Shown here: piece by piece, positions 21,203-33,387 of the stretch | Numbering within the stretch: position 1 is the stretch's first letter | How the letters are laid out: the number at the start of each line of letters is the position of its first letter | Source: Hirsutella rhossiliensis | Lineage: Eukaryota; Ascomycota; Sordariomycetes; Hypocreales; Ophiocordycipitaceae | Assembly (NCBI RefSeq): GCF_020360975.1 | Contig: NW_025408669.1 | Location: forward strand, 1,674,001 to 1,738,000 | Direction of reading: 5' to 3' | Length of the DNA stretch: 64,000 nt | Notes under the pieces: generated by a model | What the model was told of the DNA's origin: nothing | The model's input: only the letters and a program-made list of their open reading frames with translations | The model's database searches: none | Program-made: the position numbers and the translations under genes

Positions 21203-23553
21203 ATGGACTCCAGAGACGTGTCCGACGCCTCCGACTACACTGCCTTCTTGGAGCGGATTCAAGAGGCGGCCGAGCGAGCCAGCCGAAGAGAGGGCGAGCT
21301 GGTGCGAGACCATCCCTCCCCCGAGCAACTCATCTCGGACTTCATGGTTAATCTCCTCGCGTCGACGAGGCTCCATTCCACGGCCGGCAGGGGCCTCTAC
21401 GTTGCCACGTCGCAGGTCCCTCCTCCCTACACCCCCTGCGTCCGCTCCGCCAGCGAGCTCCGGCCCATGATGGTGTCCGGCATGAGGCTCGAGATGCATC
21501 ACCGCGGCACCAAGACGCTGCTTCGCGTCCGCACGCCCCCGTCGCGCATGACGGCCGTCATGGCCATTGTCGAGGACGAGCAGGGCACCGCCGTGCTGCT
21601 GCAGCTGTACTGCCAGCCAGACGAGGCCGTGGTGCCGGCCAAGGAGATTGTGCGGCCCGATAGCGTCTGCATCGTCAAGGAGGCCTTCCTCAAGACGGCC
21701 AGCGACGGCACGTACTCGCTGAGGGTCGACCATATTAGCGACATCATCTGGCTCGACGACGCTGACGACCGTGTCCCGCTCAAGTGGAGGAAGCCGGCGT
21801 TGACCATGAGCAGCATGAGCAACAACATTCGCATGCAGGGCAACTCTGCCGTGGCCAGACAAAACTGGGCCGAGGCACAGCGCCTGTAAGCCTTTTCCCA
21901 TGTCATCCTCACCTGATGATTTCTTTTTGCTGATGGGCTTCTTCCAGGTACTCGTCCGCCATCAAGGCGGCAGACAGGCACGAGGAGGCCCAGCTCGCCT
22001 ACCTCAACCGCTCGCTGGCAAACCTCAAGCTCGGCCGTCCCAAGAAAGCCATCCAAGACGCGACCCAAGGCGGCGACGCAGCGTCCCCCTCGGAGAAGCA
22101 ACTCTTCCGCGAGGCCCGCGCGCTCTACGAGCTCGGCGACTGGCAGCCGTCTCTGCTGAAGCTGCAGGCCCTCGCGGCGTCGCACCCGGACAACGCGGCC
22201 GTGAAGCCCGAGCTGGACCGCGTCATGGCACGGCTGCGCGAGCAGCAGACGGGCGAGTACGACTTCCGCCGCATGTACAGGCAGACCAGGTCGACGCCGC
22301 CGCTCATCGACTGCGCTACCTTTTCCGCGCTGGTCGAGGTGCGCGAGTCGCCGGGCAAGGGGCGCGGGCTCTTCACCACGGTGCCCGTGTCGGCTGGGCA
22401 GCTGCTCCTGTGCGAAAAGGCGTTTGCGTATAGCTACGTCGCTGACGGAGACGTCCACAGCGTGCTGATGAACATGAGCACCAAGAGGATGCTGGTGGGC
22501 GGCCAGGCTCAGCTCCTGACGCAGATTGTGCAGAAGCTCTATCACAATGGCCAGCTGGGTCATTCGTTTGCCGACTTGCACCGCGGCGACTACGCCATGG
22601 CTCCCGTCTCGGAGGCTGATGGGCTTCCGGTGGTTGATTCGTAAGTCGTCTCCTGTCTGCCGTCATGTCGAGCACGAAAGCTGATGCCCATGTCCAGGTT
22701 CCTGATTGAGAAAATCTTGTCCCTCAACTCCTTCGGCGCTCCGCGAACTAACCTCAGCTGGTACACAGACCTCATGTCGATGGGCTACAAGGCCATCAAG
22801 GACGACACGCCGCCCGGCCACGCGACGTGCGGCGTCTGGATGCTGGCGTCGCGCATCAACCACTCGTGCACCAGCAACTGCCGCCGCTCCTTCATCGGCG
22901 ACATGCAGATCCTCCGCGCGACGAGGGACCTCGAGGCCGGCGCCGAGCTGCTCTTCAGCTACGCGCCGCCCGTGCCCATGGACTCGTACGACCAGGCCCA
23001 GCGGCGCTTCGGCCACTGGGGCTTCGCGTGCGGCTGCGAGCTGTGCACGCTCCGGAAGGCGACGCCCGGCGCGGCCCTCGCGCAGCGCAAGCTGTGGAAC
23101 GAGCATCTCAAGGTCGCTCTCCGGGGCATCGCGAGCACCAGGGAGGTCAGCGCCCGGCGACTGATTGGGCGGCTCGAGGAAACGTACGCGGCGACGGCGA
23201 CCAGCGCCCTCCGGATGGAGCTCTGGGACCCGTACCTTGCGCTGGGCGCCTACATGCTCGCCCGGAACACGCCGGCCGCGTCCATCAAGGCAACCGTCAG
23301 GGGCCTCGAGGTGCTGGGCTTCACCATGGTCGCGAGCCCGCCGCTGCAGGACGCGAAGCCGCCGCGGCTCGAGGTGACGCACTGGGGCATTGTCAACGAG
23401 TACACGCCCTGGGCCTTCTTCAACATGTACAAGGCCTACAAGGTGGTCGCCCCCGAGCTGTGCGCGGCTGCCAGGCAGCTGGTCGAGACTGCGTATAGCA
23501 TGGTTGTGGGCGAGAAGGAGACGGTGCGCGACGTCTTTCCGGGGCTCGTCTGA
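21203..23553 (+). CDS. TPR-SET domain protein, SMYD4-like without MYND
   Basis: Three exons: join(21203..21885, 21948..22640, 22698..23553), 743 residues. After about 200 residues of fungal-specific N-terminus comes a TPR block (about 205-325; GNSAVARQNWAEAQRLYSSA, AQLAYLNRSLANLKL). The SET domain follows: GKGRGLF (364-370), the cofactor-pocket NHSC (513-516), GAELLFSY (540-547) and a post-SET CGCELC Cys cluster (C570, C572, C575). The region between the first SET motif and NHSC has no MYND zinc finger, unlike canonical SMYD proteins. A lysine methyltransferase activity is expected from the motifs, but the substrate is unknown. The ATG at 21203 was chosen for its AAAATGG context; an in-frame upstream Met at 21008 would add 65 low-quality residues. 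Confidence 0.85.
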
Positions 23554-25346
23554 TGGATGTGCGGATGCAGGGAGGTGGTCAAAGGTAGGTGGTCAAAGGC
23601 AGTCTAGACAAGCAGCTCGGCCATGCGCCTATAGGTACTCATTTACTGTACTTTGGTTCTCCGGGGGAGCCACGCCGCATGGCCCCCGATGATGCTATTA
23701 ATGCGTGGCGTCACTTGGCTGGATTGCTTTTTTTCTCTTGCCCTTCCTTGGCTTTGAGCGAGGGCATCTATCCTTTGGGCCATCAGATTTAAACTGCATC
23801 GTGGACAATGAGGCGGCCTCGTGCTTCCTTCCGACTTGTTGATGTGATCCCTTGACATGTTTGTCTGTCCCGACTCTCGTCCAACAACATATACGCCTTG
23901 TGCCACATGCCCTGAGAGCCAGAACCTTTCCTTCCGAATCAACCGCACCTTGGTTTCCTTTCTTTTTCCGTCACCGCGAGCCGGCTCTCTGGTTCATCTA
24001 CTGCAGCTGTCTCGCCATCTGACCGTCGCGCCCCCTGCATGCATCCCCTTCCGTCTCTTGTCCTAATTCCTTCGTTTCTTTTTACCCTTCTAGAATATCG
24101 GCTCCGCTCCGCTCGCTCAAGGCCTCGATCGAGATATATCCGAAAATGACTCTAGATCTGACTTGCCCAACGGCCATCGTCCACGTTATCTTGACTCACA
24201 GACGTGGACACGAACCCCCACGCCTTCCTTGAGGCCCCGTCAGCCTCCCGCCACCTCCTTGTGCTGCCGCCATCTGCTGTGGATCCGATCCTCCTTGCCA
24301 GAAGCCTTGTTGCTCGTCTCTCTTTGCTTCTGTCTGCCCAATTTTCGGACACAGACGTGCCAAACTATCCATGTCTCAACCTTGCCTCACCGTACTGGCC
24401 CCTTGATGCCATCAAGACAATAAGCCAAGGGCATAACATTCTACGTATGCATGTGTTTACATGTATGCTTCATTACACAATAGAGGCACGTATGTCCAAA
24501 GTGCACCATGCGCGTACTTCGTATGCATGTACTTGCTCCGGCAGCACTTCCCGATCCGAGCGTGTTCTGTACAACCCCGAGACGCAATCTGCGAGTCAAC
24601 CAGTCCCAAGGGCCACAGCCCAGCCCGTCGATCCGGGAACAGCCGGGCCACCTTCTTCCTTCGCCGGGACGTGGTACAAACGTGCCTCTTTGCCGTGCCG
24701 GCTTCCGTTGCCGTCCACCCGTCGCCGTTCCTGCGCCTTGGTGTTTCGCCAGTCCGCATGCGAGACACCACCACGGCCTCATCTCACAGCGCTTCCTTCC
24801 GCTCAAGTCGCTTTTGCATTTCCCGTCTGCAGTGCAGAGATGTTTAGTCTACCGTCCAGGCCTAACGAGCCCTCCTCACTGGTCCATCCAGCTCATTACT
24901 GCACATGACATCCCTGCATGCCGACGCTGCAACGCCTGAAATCAACGAACCACCACACTCGGACAACAAAGGCAAAGGGGGAAGAGGGGAAATACCAGGT
25001 GCGCGCTGGATGGAGAGTATGAACAACACTGTGCTGGGGATTAGAACGCACAAGGGGAAACGAGGTGCACACCTATGCTCGGGTCCAGGGTCCTGTCCAT
25101 CGATACACTTTCTCTCCCCGTCTCCAAGCCCTCCTCGACGTCCCCTACGCCAAGAAAAACCCAAAGAGACTCTCGTGTAGCAAGCTCCTTGGCCTGTCGT
25201 GGTTGCCCAGAACGTGTCCGCATCCCTGCCGCTGCCTCTACACGTTGTCTGCGGAGCTTCGCCACCCGTTGGAAGACTTGGGGTGTCGAGCACGCAGCTC
25301 AGCCATCCCCAACTTGTTTGTCCAGCTGTGTCCACCAACGTCAGCC
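23554..25346. other. Convergent spacer TPR-SET / GID7
   Basis: About 1.8 kb between two gene 3' ends is long for this window. Short pyrimidine-rich stretches are present, but I see no gene, tRNA or repeat. Confidence 0.4.
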
Positions 25347-27589
25347 TCAATGCCACTCCGCCATCTCTCGGGCGCAGAAAACATACACCTTGACGAGACC
25401 GTCGTCTCCGCACGAGGCCAGCATGCAGGGGTCGGTTGGGTTCCAGCACACGGCGTTGCATCGCGGCATGTGCCCGTGCATTCTTTCCACGGCGGCGCCC
25501 GTGTTCTTGTGCCAGATGAGAACACTGCCGTCCTCACTTCCGCTGGCCACGAAGCTCTCGTTGGCGCCCCCAAACGAGCTCCGGATTAGAAACTTGCCTC
25601 CCTTGTGCCCCAGGAGCTTGTGAATCGGGTTCCTTGTCATCAGGTCGATGAGATGCACTTCACCGTCCTTCTTGTTCACAAGCAGATGACGCGAGTCTTT
25701 GCTGACGCTCACAGACGTTGGGCGCCCCCCCATGTCCATGTGGTACTCGAGCTCTCTCGTCAAGCCGTTGTAGACGTGAATGTTGGAGCTGTCATCGACG
25801 GCCGCGAGCCATCGCCCATCCGGAGACCCACAGAGATCCTGCACGCGGTGCTTCTTTTCCCACTCGATACATCCTTCGTCGTGCACGTTGAAGCTGCAGA
25901 GACTGTGGTTCTTGTCCAGAGTCCCGAGAACAAACGATGCGCCGTCCCCGGCCCAGACGCACCCGCTGACGGGTTCGTCAAACCGCCTAGTCTTCTTGAT
26001 GAGGGAACCTGTCTGTGCAAAACTCGTCAGTGAAACACTCCCTCGTTTATCGCTGCGGAGCCGGCACTTACTGCTGCGTCCCAAAGCCGCGCATACTTGT
26101 CTTGCGAGCATGTGACAATCAATCTGTCGTCAGGACTCCAGGCAAGGTTTCCAACGCCATGCTCATGCTCTGTGAGCTCGTGGAGCAACGTGAAAGTCTT
26201 GGTGTCCCAGATCATTACACTCTCCCGGCTCCCGCAGGCGGCAATTTTAGATCCATCATTCGAAAACTGCACCTGCCAGACCTCGCCACCCAAGTCGTTG
26301 AGCTCGAGGGCTTTCTCCGCTGGGAAGTTGCGTCTGTCGCAGTTGTGGTCGGAATAGAGGGACGGCGACGAAGCCGCAGTGTGGTATAGGCACGTGTCGA
26401 CCTGTGTCTGCTTTACTTGCTCGAGAAGGACGGCGAGGCGATGTTCCGGTAGCATGACCGAGGGCGATATGCACCCTGCGTTTCAGTTAGTGACAAACTG
26501 ATACCTTGATAAGGCATCGCGGCAAGAGGGGGGGAACTCACGAGAAAGCTCGGATAGAAGCCGTTTGCGAGACTGACCGCGTGCTCCGTCCCAGTTGGCT
26601 TTTGCCATGAGGTCCTCGACGGTGCGACACATGAGCAGACTGGATAGGAAATGGAGCTTGCTCGTGTCTTGATACAAGGGCGTCAGCTCTCCTCGCAACA
26701 CCACGAGCGCGCGACTCGTATCCCTTTGCTCTAGGAGCTCGAGGAACTTTTGTTGTCGTAGCCAAAACTTCATGACGTTGCGGTCCGAGCCTGCGGCAAG
26801 AACCAGCCCGTTCCCCCCGCCTCCGCGTCCCTCCGAAATGGCAGCGCCGGCCAGCAACTTCTCAGCCTCGGCCCAGAGGCCGTCAAGGACGGCGGACCGA
26901 AATGCAGCCACCGTGGGGCTCTCGAGATTGAACCCGCTGTCCCGGCTGACCATTTCCGCTGCCGCTCGATAGCCCATGTCCGACAGGGCCTGGATCAATA
27001 ATCGCGTAACCTCCTCCGGGCAGTGCCCAAAGTAAGACAAAGGCTGCTGGACGGCCGGCGTCGGGTTGGCCTTGTCCCCCAGGGAAGAGCCGTTGGTGGA
27101 CGGGGCGGCCTTGTGCGTGCCATTTGTGACGCCTGACATGGCCGTGTGCTGACTTGCTAGCAAGTTGGAGCCGTTTGACCTGGTCATCGCATGGCCGTTT
27201 GAATGGCCGGGCGCGTCGCCGTCGGGCAACATGGCGGTGTCGTCGCGTCGCCTTCGCTTAGGAGGGTGCTGTGAGGATCCTGCGGCGGCAGGCGCAGCGT
27301 CAGACCGGACGGCTGACGCGGCAAGATCTTGCGGCGGCTGGAGGCCTGAGGACCGCCGACGTCGTCCCAAGACTCGCGGCGGCGGGCTGGAGGCTTGGGG
27401 AGCGCTGCCTGTGGAAGATTCTATGTTCGCAAAGGCGGTGGCTCCGGAAGAAGCTCCTCGGTCGGATTCAAGCGGCGTGGGGGGGTTCGGGGCTGAGAGG
27501 ACTGTGCTGGAAGAGAAATTTGCAGGATGCGGGGTGGATGGGTCGTCGGAGGCGTCAATGGGAGAACGAGGGTCGCGAGATCGCTCCAC
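25347..27589 (-). CDS. gid7: GID/CTLH complex WD40 subunit, Gid7 / WDR26
   Basis: Three exons: complement(join(25347..26012, 26072..26475, 26542..27589)), 705 residues. A disordered 180-residue N-terminus with KRRRRDD precedes LisH (about 191-222) and CTLH (about 226-290), followed by WD40 blades from CISPSVMLPEHRLAVLLEQV onward (WQVQFSNDGSKIAACG, AWSPDDRLIVTCSQD, VASGSEDGSVLIWH). LisH-CTLH-WD40 order is diagnostic for Gid7/WDR26, part of the E3 ligase that degrades gluconeogenic enzymes in yeast. A Gly-rich insert (EGRGGGGNGLVLAAG) sits in the CTLH region. The 3' end is the weak point: the last WD40 strand reads DDGLVKV and then 13 odd residues to the stop, and GTGTATG after AAG could be a donor for an unrecognised last exon. 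Confidence 0.85.
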
Positions 27590-30503
27590 GTCGACCTCTC
27601 CGCGGCCTGGAACCGCGGCAGGACTCGAGGAGCTTATCGAGAAAGCCTGGCTAGGAGCCGAGGGGGAGCGGCGTCCGGCGAGGGCTGAGGCCTGGACCAG
27701 ACGTCAAGGACAGGGCGAGTCGGCTCGAGGGGCTCGTCGTCTCTGGGCGTAATGCTTCACGGGCCGGCCAAGTCTGAAGACGTCTCCTGCCTGGAGCAGC
27801 CGGGGCAGGGACGCACATGTGAAGGTCCGTTGGCTGATGATGGTTGACGTCCGCTGGCCAGTAGCGGTGCTGTGGCCGTGACACGATCCAACGTCGCTCG
27901 CTTCTGGAGACGAGGGGCGATATGCTTCTGTCTGCTAAGGTTGTGAGGCTGCAAGAGGTCGAGGGAGGTGGTTGAAAGAGGGCCCGGTCGGCTCAACCTA
28001 CAAATGGCGGCCAGCGGTAGGAGCACCCCTCTGCCAAGTGCTGAAGGACGTGCTTGGTGCTTCGAGCCCCGTACCGGTACCAGCTGAGAGGCTGCCACAT
28101 TGGCGGCTGGCCGGGGCACGGTACGTACTTGACGCGCCGCTCTCGAGTGGGCCCCTGGAAGGGGTGCATGACCAGCGCTGAGGCTCCGTAGTGGCGGAGA
28201 CTCCAGGCCTCGCAGCATGCTAAAACAGGTCCGGTGCCCCCTGTAGGCCCCAGAGCCCTGTTGGACCTAGCTGGCCAGTGGCCACCTGCGCTCTGTCTTT
28301 GGCTCGCCGGCTGCCCCGTCTGCCCGCTGACCAAGGCAGGCCTTTTACAAATGGTACAGTATTTAGTGGGCTGCCTACTAGAAAACACCAGCAACTTCCA
28401 AGCGTTCACGTCCATGGTCCGGTTCATCCAATCCGTTTCGTCTCCTCCCTCCTCACCCTCTAGCTAATTACCACTTTGCAAAGCGATAGCGTCTGCATGC
28501 ATGCCTACTTGACATTGGTCGTGCCCCATCGGGCTCGGGCTGACGGCTCGGGCCCCCTTGGCGGTCCTGCCTGCGCACGACCTCTTTCAAGGCTCACGGG
28601 ATGCAGCTGACGCAAGACATTGCGGGCTGGCAGAGTAGGCTTTGGAGGATGCGGGAGAGAGGGAAGGGGAGGGGGGGAGGATTCGATGACGTCTCACCTC
28701 ATCTCGCCTCGCGCGACTCGTCGTCCCGTCTACAGGTCTCGCTCAGCTCGCGTGCGCGATGGCGACATGGCTCCCAGTGCGCCGCGCAATGCTGCCCGTG
28801 TTCGTGGCCCGCGTGTATTGGTGTATGGATGCTCCGTCACCTGTGAAACCAGCAAATATGGCGCAGAGTTTACCGACGACTTGCCCTTCCAAGAAACGTC
28901 GGCGTCAACCCGCTACGACCTACAAAGCTAGAGTCCGGCGCCGTTTTCAGGCTTTGGCGAACCTCGTCAGTCAAATGACCCCCGGCCACCTTTTGACGTG
29001 CCCAGCCGCTTCCCCCTCCTGTGCAATAGCCTAAATGCCTGGTAGCAAACGCGTCGAGGAAAAGATGACGGATCCACCAACCCGGACTGGTTGACAGGGG
29101 GTCGTCACGGGATTAGACGTGGCGAAGCGCGCATGACGAGGCTCTTGGATCACCGAGGCGTCGGCTCAATCGTCGTGCAACACTTGTCAGGACTGTCTTA
29201 GGCTCTTAGCTGCCTGTCAGCGTTCCGGCTGCCATTACTCTGATGCCGGCGGATGGAGCGGAACCGGTAATGCAGTGACCCCGAATCTGCCATCACTGGG
29301 ACACCCAAAGATGCTTTCCAGGGAACTGAACAAGGCAAGTTGTTGCGGCAAGCAGCGGCACTCCAATGTCTTTGGGAGCAGATGCTGCCCTACTCGCGTC
29401 TTGAGGTGGATTGGGATGCCTCCGTTGCAGCTACCTGCATGGCCCTCTACCCGCAAGCACATCCATCCAGGGCCGCCTCGGGCGAATTGTGTCCGGCTTG
29501 GCCTTGTCGGTCCAGAGCGTCTCTGAAACTCCCCCGCTCACGACTGCAAGATGAGCTGTTCGTGGAAGAATATGCAGACCACGATTGCGAAACTGCCTAC
29601 GTAAATACACGTCACCTTTGTTGTAGGCGGCAGCGTCTCGCACAAACACGTGCTCCGAACATGAGGGCATAAGAACAGCGAGGACGACGACACTGCAGAT
29701 TTGCGGGAAGGGATTTTCAAGATTGCGAGCATTCAGCCAGGGACGAAGAAACGGTAAGAGTCTTGCGTGAAGAAGTTGACGTCTGGAGGACTCGCGATCA
29801 CGTGGTGGCTCGGGTACAAAGTTACAGTCCGACAGAGCCACAGCGTTGTGTCCAGGCAACGAGCATTGAGCCCGACTCTGCGCAGAGGTACCTACTTCGA
29901 AGGGGTACCTGGACATGAGAACTTTCACCACTGTGGGTAGGTACCTCGAGTTTCGCTTCAATGTACCCATCGCCAGAGAAATCATGCACTGCAGCTGATT
30001 AATAGGGTATTTCAAATTCCGGAGTCGAACTACGGTGATTTCCGAGCAACTGGGCTTGCCGGCAGGCAGCAAGGACTTCGTACACGCGGCCCGTATAGTG
30101 CATTGCGGCGGCCCCGCCACATGTGGCTTGTTGCAGGCAAATTCCAGCTCCAGTGGGCCAGCCCAGCCCCACTGCCACCGTCAGGCTTCCGGGACCACAT
30201 GTCGTCTTGCGAATCCCCCGACCGCAGCAACGCATACAGTAAACAACTTCGGCTTCCGCCTCGTCCACGTCCGTTGCCCTGCCCCGAAGCGACTGCCTAC
30301 CAGAACGCGTATTTGGGGGAACACAGTCCAACCTTGATTCTGTTCCCCAACGGCCACCCGTGCGCCTCCCCCCATTTCCATCGAAATTGCTCTCCGTCGC
30401 CCGCCGAGAAATCAAATAACCCAGAATCCTGCGCCGTCAAGCGGCAAGCCCGACGCCGTCCGACTCCAACGCGTTTGATACAAGGAAAGAAACCAACAAC
30501 ATC
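27590..30503. promoter_or_regulatory. 2.9-kb divergent intergenic region, GID7 / VPS1
   Basis: One of the two longest spacers here. It holds GGTACC at 28076, 29887, 29904 and 29940, and an ATCACGTGG E-box near 29798. Short open frames are present, but none has coding character. A T-arm-like string near 30013-30040 fails to fold as a tRNA. Confidence 0.4.
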
Positions 30504-32897
30504 ATGAGTGGCAACTTGTCCACGCCGGGCGGCATCTCGGATCCCGCCCTGATCCAGTGAGCTTTGACTGCATGTTACGTCTCTGGGCGCTCCAGCCTCT
30601 GACCTCTTCCAACACAGGCTCGTCAACAAGCTACAGGATGTGTTTGCGACAGTCGGAGTCAACAACCCCATCGATCTTCCTCAAATCGCCGTCGTCGGCA
30701 GTCAGTCAAGCGGAAAGAGTTCGGTGCTGGAAAACATTGTTGGTCGCGATTTGTGAGTGGCAGCCAGGCCACGTCTCGGCAGGTGGACATATTCTGACCG
30801 TACATCTATCTACCTGACAGCTTGCCCCGAGGCTCCGGCATCTGCACGCGACGACCCCTCGTCCTGCAACTCATCAACCGGCCCGCGCAGAGCAACGGCG
30901 TCTCCGAGGATGAAGTCTCCACCGCCAACGACAAGGCTGCCAATGCCGACGAATGGGGAGAGTTCCTCCATATCCCCGGCCAAAAGTACTACGACTTCCA
31001 CAAAATTCGAGACGAGATTGCCCGCGAAACAGAGGCCAAGGTCGGCAAGAACGCCGGCATCTCCCCCGCCCCCATCAACCTGCGAATCTACTCTCCCAAC
31101 GTCCTGACCTTGACACTCGTCGACTTGCCCGGCCTGACCAAGGTCCCCGTCGGTGACCAGCCCCGCGACATCGAGCGACAGATTCGCGAGATGGTGCTCA
31201 AGTACATCGGCAAGTCAAATGCCATCATCCTGGCGGTGACGGCGGCCAACATCGACCTGGCCAACTCGGATGGCTTGAAGCTGGCGCGCGAGGTTGACCC
31301 CGAAGGCCAGCGGACCATTGGTGTCCTGACAAAGGTCGACCTGATGGACGATGGCACCGACGTCATCGACATCTTGTCCAACCGCGTGATCCCCTTGCGG
31401 CTGGGATACGTGCCTGTCGTCAACAGGGGCCAGCGAGACATTGACAACAGAAAGGCCATCAACGTGGCCTTGGAGGCAGAAAAGGCCTTTTTCGAAAACC
31501 ACAAGGCGTACCGCAACAAGAGCTCCTACTGCGGCACGCCGTATCTGGCCCGCAAGCTAAATCTCATCCTGATGATGCACATCAAGCAGACTCTGCCCGA
31601 CATCAAGGCACGAATCGCCAGCTCGCTGCAAAAGTACTCGAGCGAGCTCGAGAGCCTGGGGCCGTCGATGCTCGGAAACAGCGCAAACATTGTCCTCAAC
31701 ATCATCACCGAGTTCACCAACGAGTGGCGCACGGTGCTGGACGGCAACAACACGGAGCTCTCGAGCACCGAGTTGTCGGGTGGCGCTCGAATCAGCTTCG
31801 TCTTCCACGAGCTCTACTCCAACGGCGTCAAGGCCCTGGACCCCTTTGACGTGGTCAAGGACGTCGACATCCGCACCATTCTCTACAACTCGTCTGGGTC
31901 CTCGCCGGCGCTGTTTGTCGGCACCACGGCCTTTGAGCTCATCGTCAAGCAGCAGATCAAACGCCTCGAGGATCCCAGCTTGAAGTGCGTGTCGCTCGTC
32001 TACGATGAGCTGGTGCGGATCCTGTCGCAGTTGCTGGGCAAGCAGCTGTATCGCCGGTATCCCGGGCTCAAGGAGAAGATGCACGGCGTCGTCATTGGCT
32101 TCTTCAAAAAGGCCATGGAGCCCACCAACAAGCTTGTGCGGGACCTCGTTTCCATGGAAGCCTGCTACATCAACACTGGCCATCCCGATTTTTTGAACGG
32201 CCACCGGGTAAGTCTTGCCACTCAGGTCGTTGCAGGCTCGTTGCTGACAGGCGTCGTCGATGCCAGGCCATGGCGGTCGTCAACGAACGCTACAACCCCA
32301 CGAGGCCCGTCCAGGTTGACCCGAAATCCGGCAAGCCGCTGCCGCAGTCTTCGACGCCAGCCAGAACCACCAGCCCGACAGTTCTCGACATGGAGGGAGG
32401 CACAAACTCTGGCTTCTTTGGCAGCTTCTTCGCCGCCAAGAATAAGAAGAAGGCTGCTGCCATGGAGGCCCCGCCGCCCACCCTCAAGGCCTCGGGCACG
32501 CTGTCGGAGCGGGAGAACATTGAGGTGGAGGTTATCAGTAGGTTGCCATTCCTCGGGCTCGTACGTCGACGGCTAACGCGTCATTCCAGAGCTGCTCATT
32601 TCGTCGTACTACAACATTGTCAAGCGCACCATGATCGACATGGTCCCCAAGGCTGTGATGCTCAACCTCGTCCAGTAAGTGTCCCCCTGCGTGTTTTGGT
32701 GGTGTGTTTGTGCTCACGAGCCTGGCAGGTTCACCAAGGACGAGATGCAACGAGAACTGCTGGAGAACATGTACAGGACCGACACGCTAGACGACTTGCT
32801 CAAGGAGAGCGACTTCACCATCCGCAGGCGGAAGGAGTGCCATCAGATGGTTGAGTCCCTGTCCAAGGCGAGCGAGATTGTCAGCCAAGTCCAGTAA
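30504..32897 (+). CDS. vps1: Dynamin-like GTPase Vps1
   Basis: Six exons: join(30504..30556, 30618..30752, 30821..32207, 32267..32537, 32590..32674, 32729..32897), 699 residues, matching Vps1 (yeast 704). GTPase motifs are G1 GSQSSGKSS, the conserved [13 protein letters not shown] (switch I region), G3 DLPG and G4 TKVD. A variable insert (about 530-600) rich in Lys, Pro and Ala separates the stalk from the C-terminal GED ([40 protein letters not shown]). There is no PH domain, as expected for Vps1 rather than classical dynamin. It acts in Golgi/endosome-to-vacuole transport and peroxisome division in fungi. Confidence 0.95.
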
Positions 32898-33387
32898 GGC
32901 GAGGCCGATGACGGTTGGTCCCGGACGGGCCGGCCCACGACTCAGCCCGGCTCGACTTGCAGGGCCTAGAGGCGGTGCATACTGGAATCCTGGCCAATGA
33001 CACGGATGAGAAGTCTCGAGGTTCTCGCAATTCTTTTTCGATACCACGGATGGGTTCACAGGTCTTAGAGTAGACGAATCAGTAATGCGTTTATTTTTAT
33101 CGCTTGCCAACGATGTGGCGACAAGGAGACGGTTGGGCGGGCACGAAGCGACTTGTCGAGGCAGCGGCATTCAGGAGGCGGACCTTGAGGGATGCGCGTT
33201 GCGAGCAGCTGTCGTGGGACGAGCGGCTGCGTCATTTCCGAATTAGAAGACTAGTGAGCCAACTCGTTTAAATGGATTAGCGGGGAGACATGGCGTGCAT
33301 ACAAGGAAGCATGTCTATTGCCGTGAGGATGCGGCAGAGTCGTCAAGGCGGAGAGATGGCGGCAGCGTAGGAGGAACGTGAGGCGGA
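32898..33387. other. Convergent spacer VPS1 / racemase
   Basis: 490 bp of 3' flanking DNA for two convergent genes. Nothing else is visible. Confidence 0.45.

Noticed and set aside
30013..30050. tRNA T-arm-like string on the minus strand (GTTCGACTCC)
   Set aside because: The five-base stem does not pair, and no D or anticodon arm can be drawn upstream.
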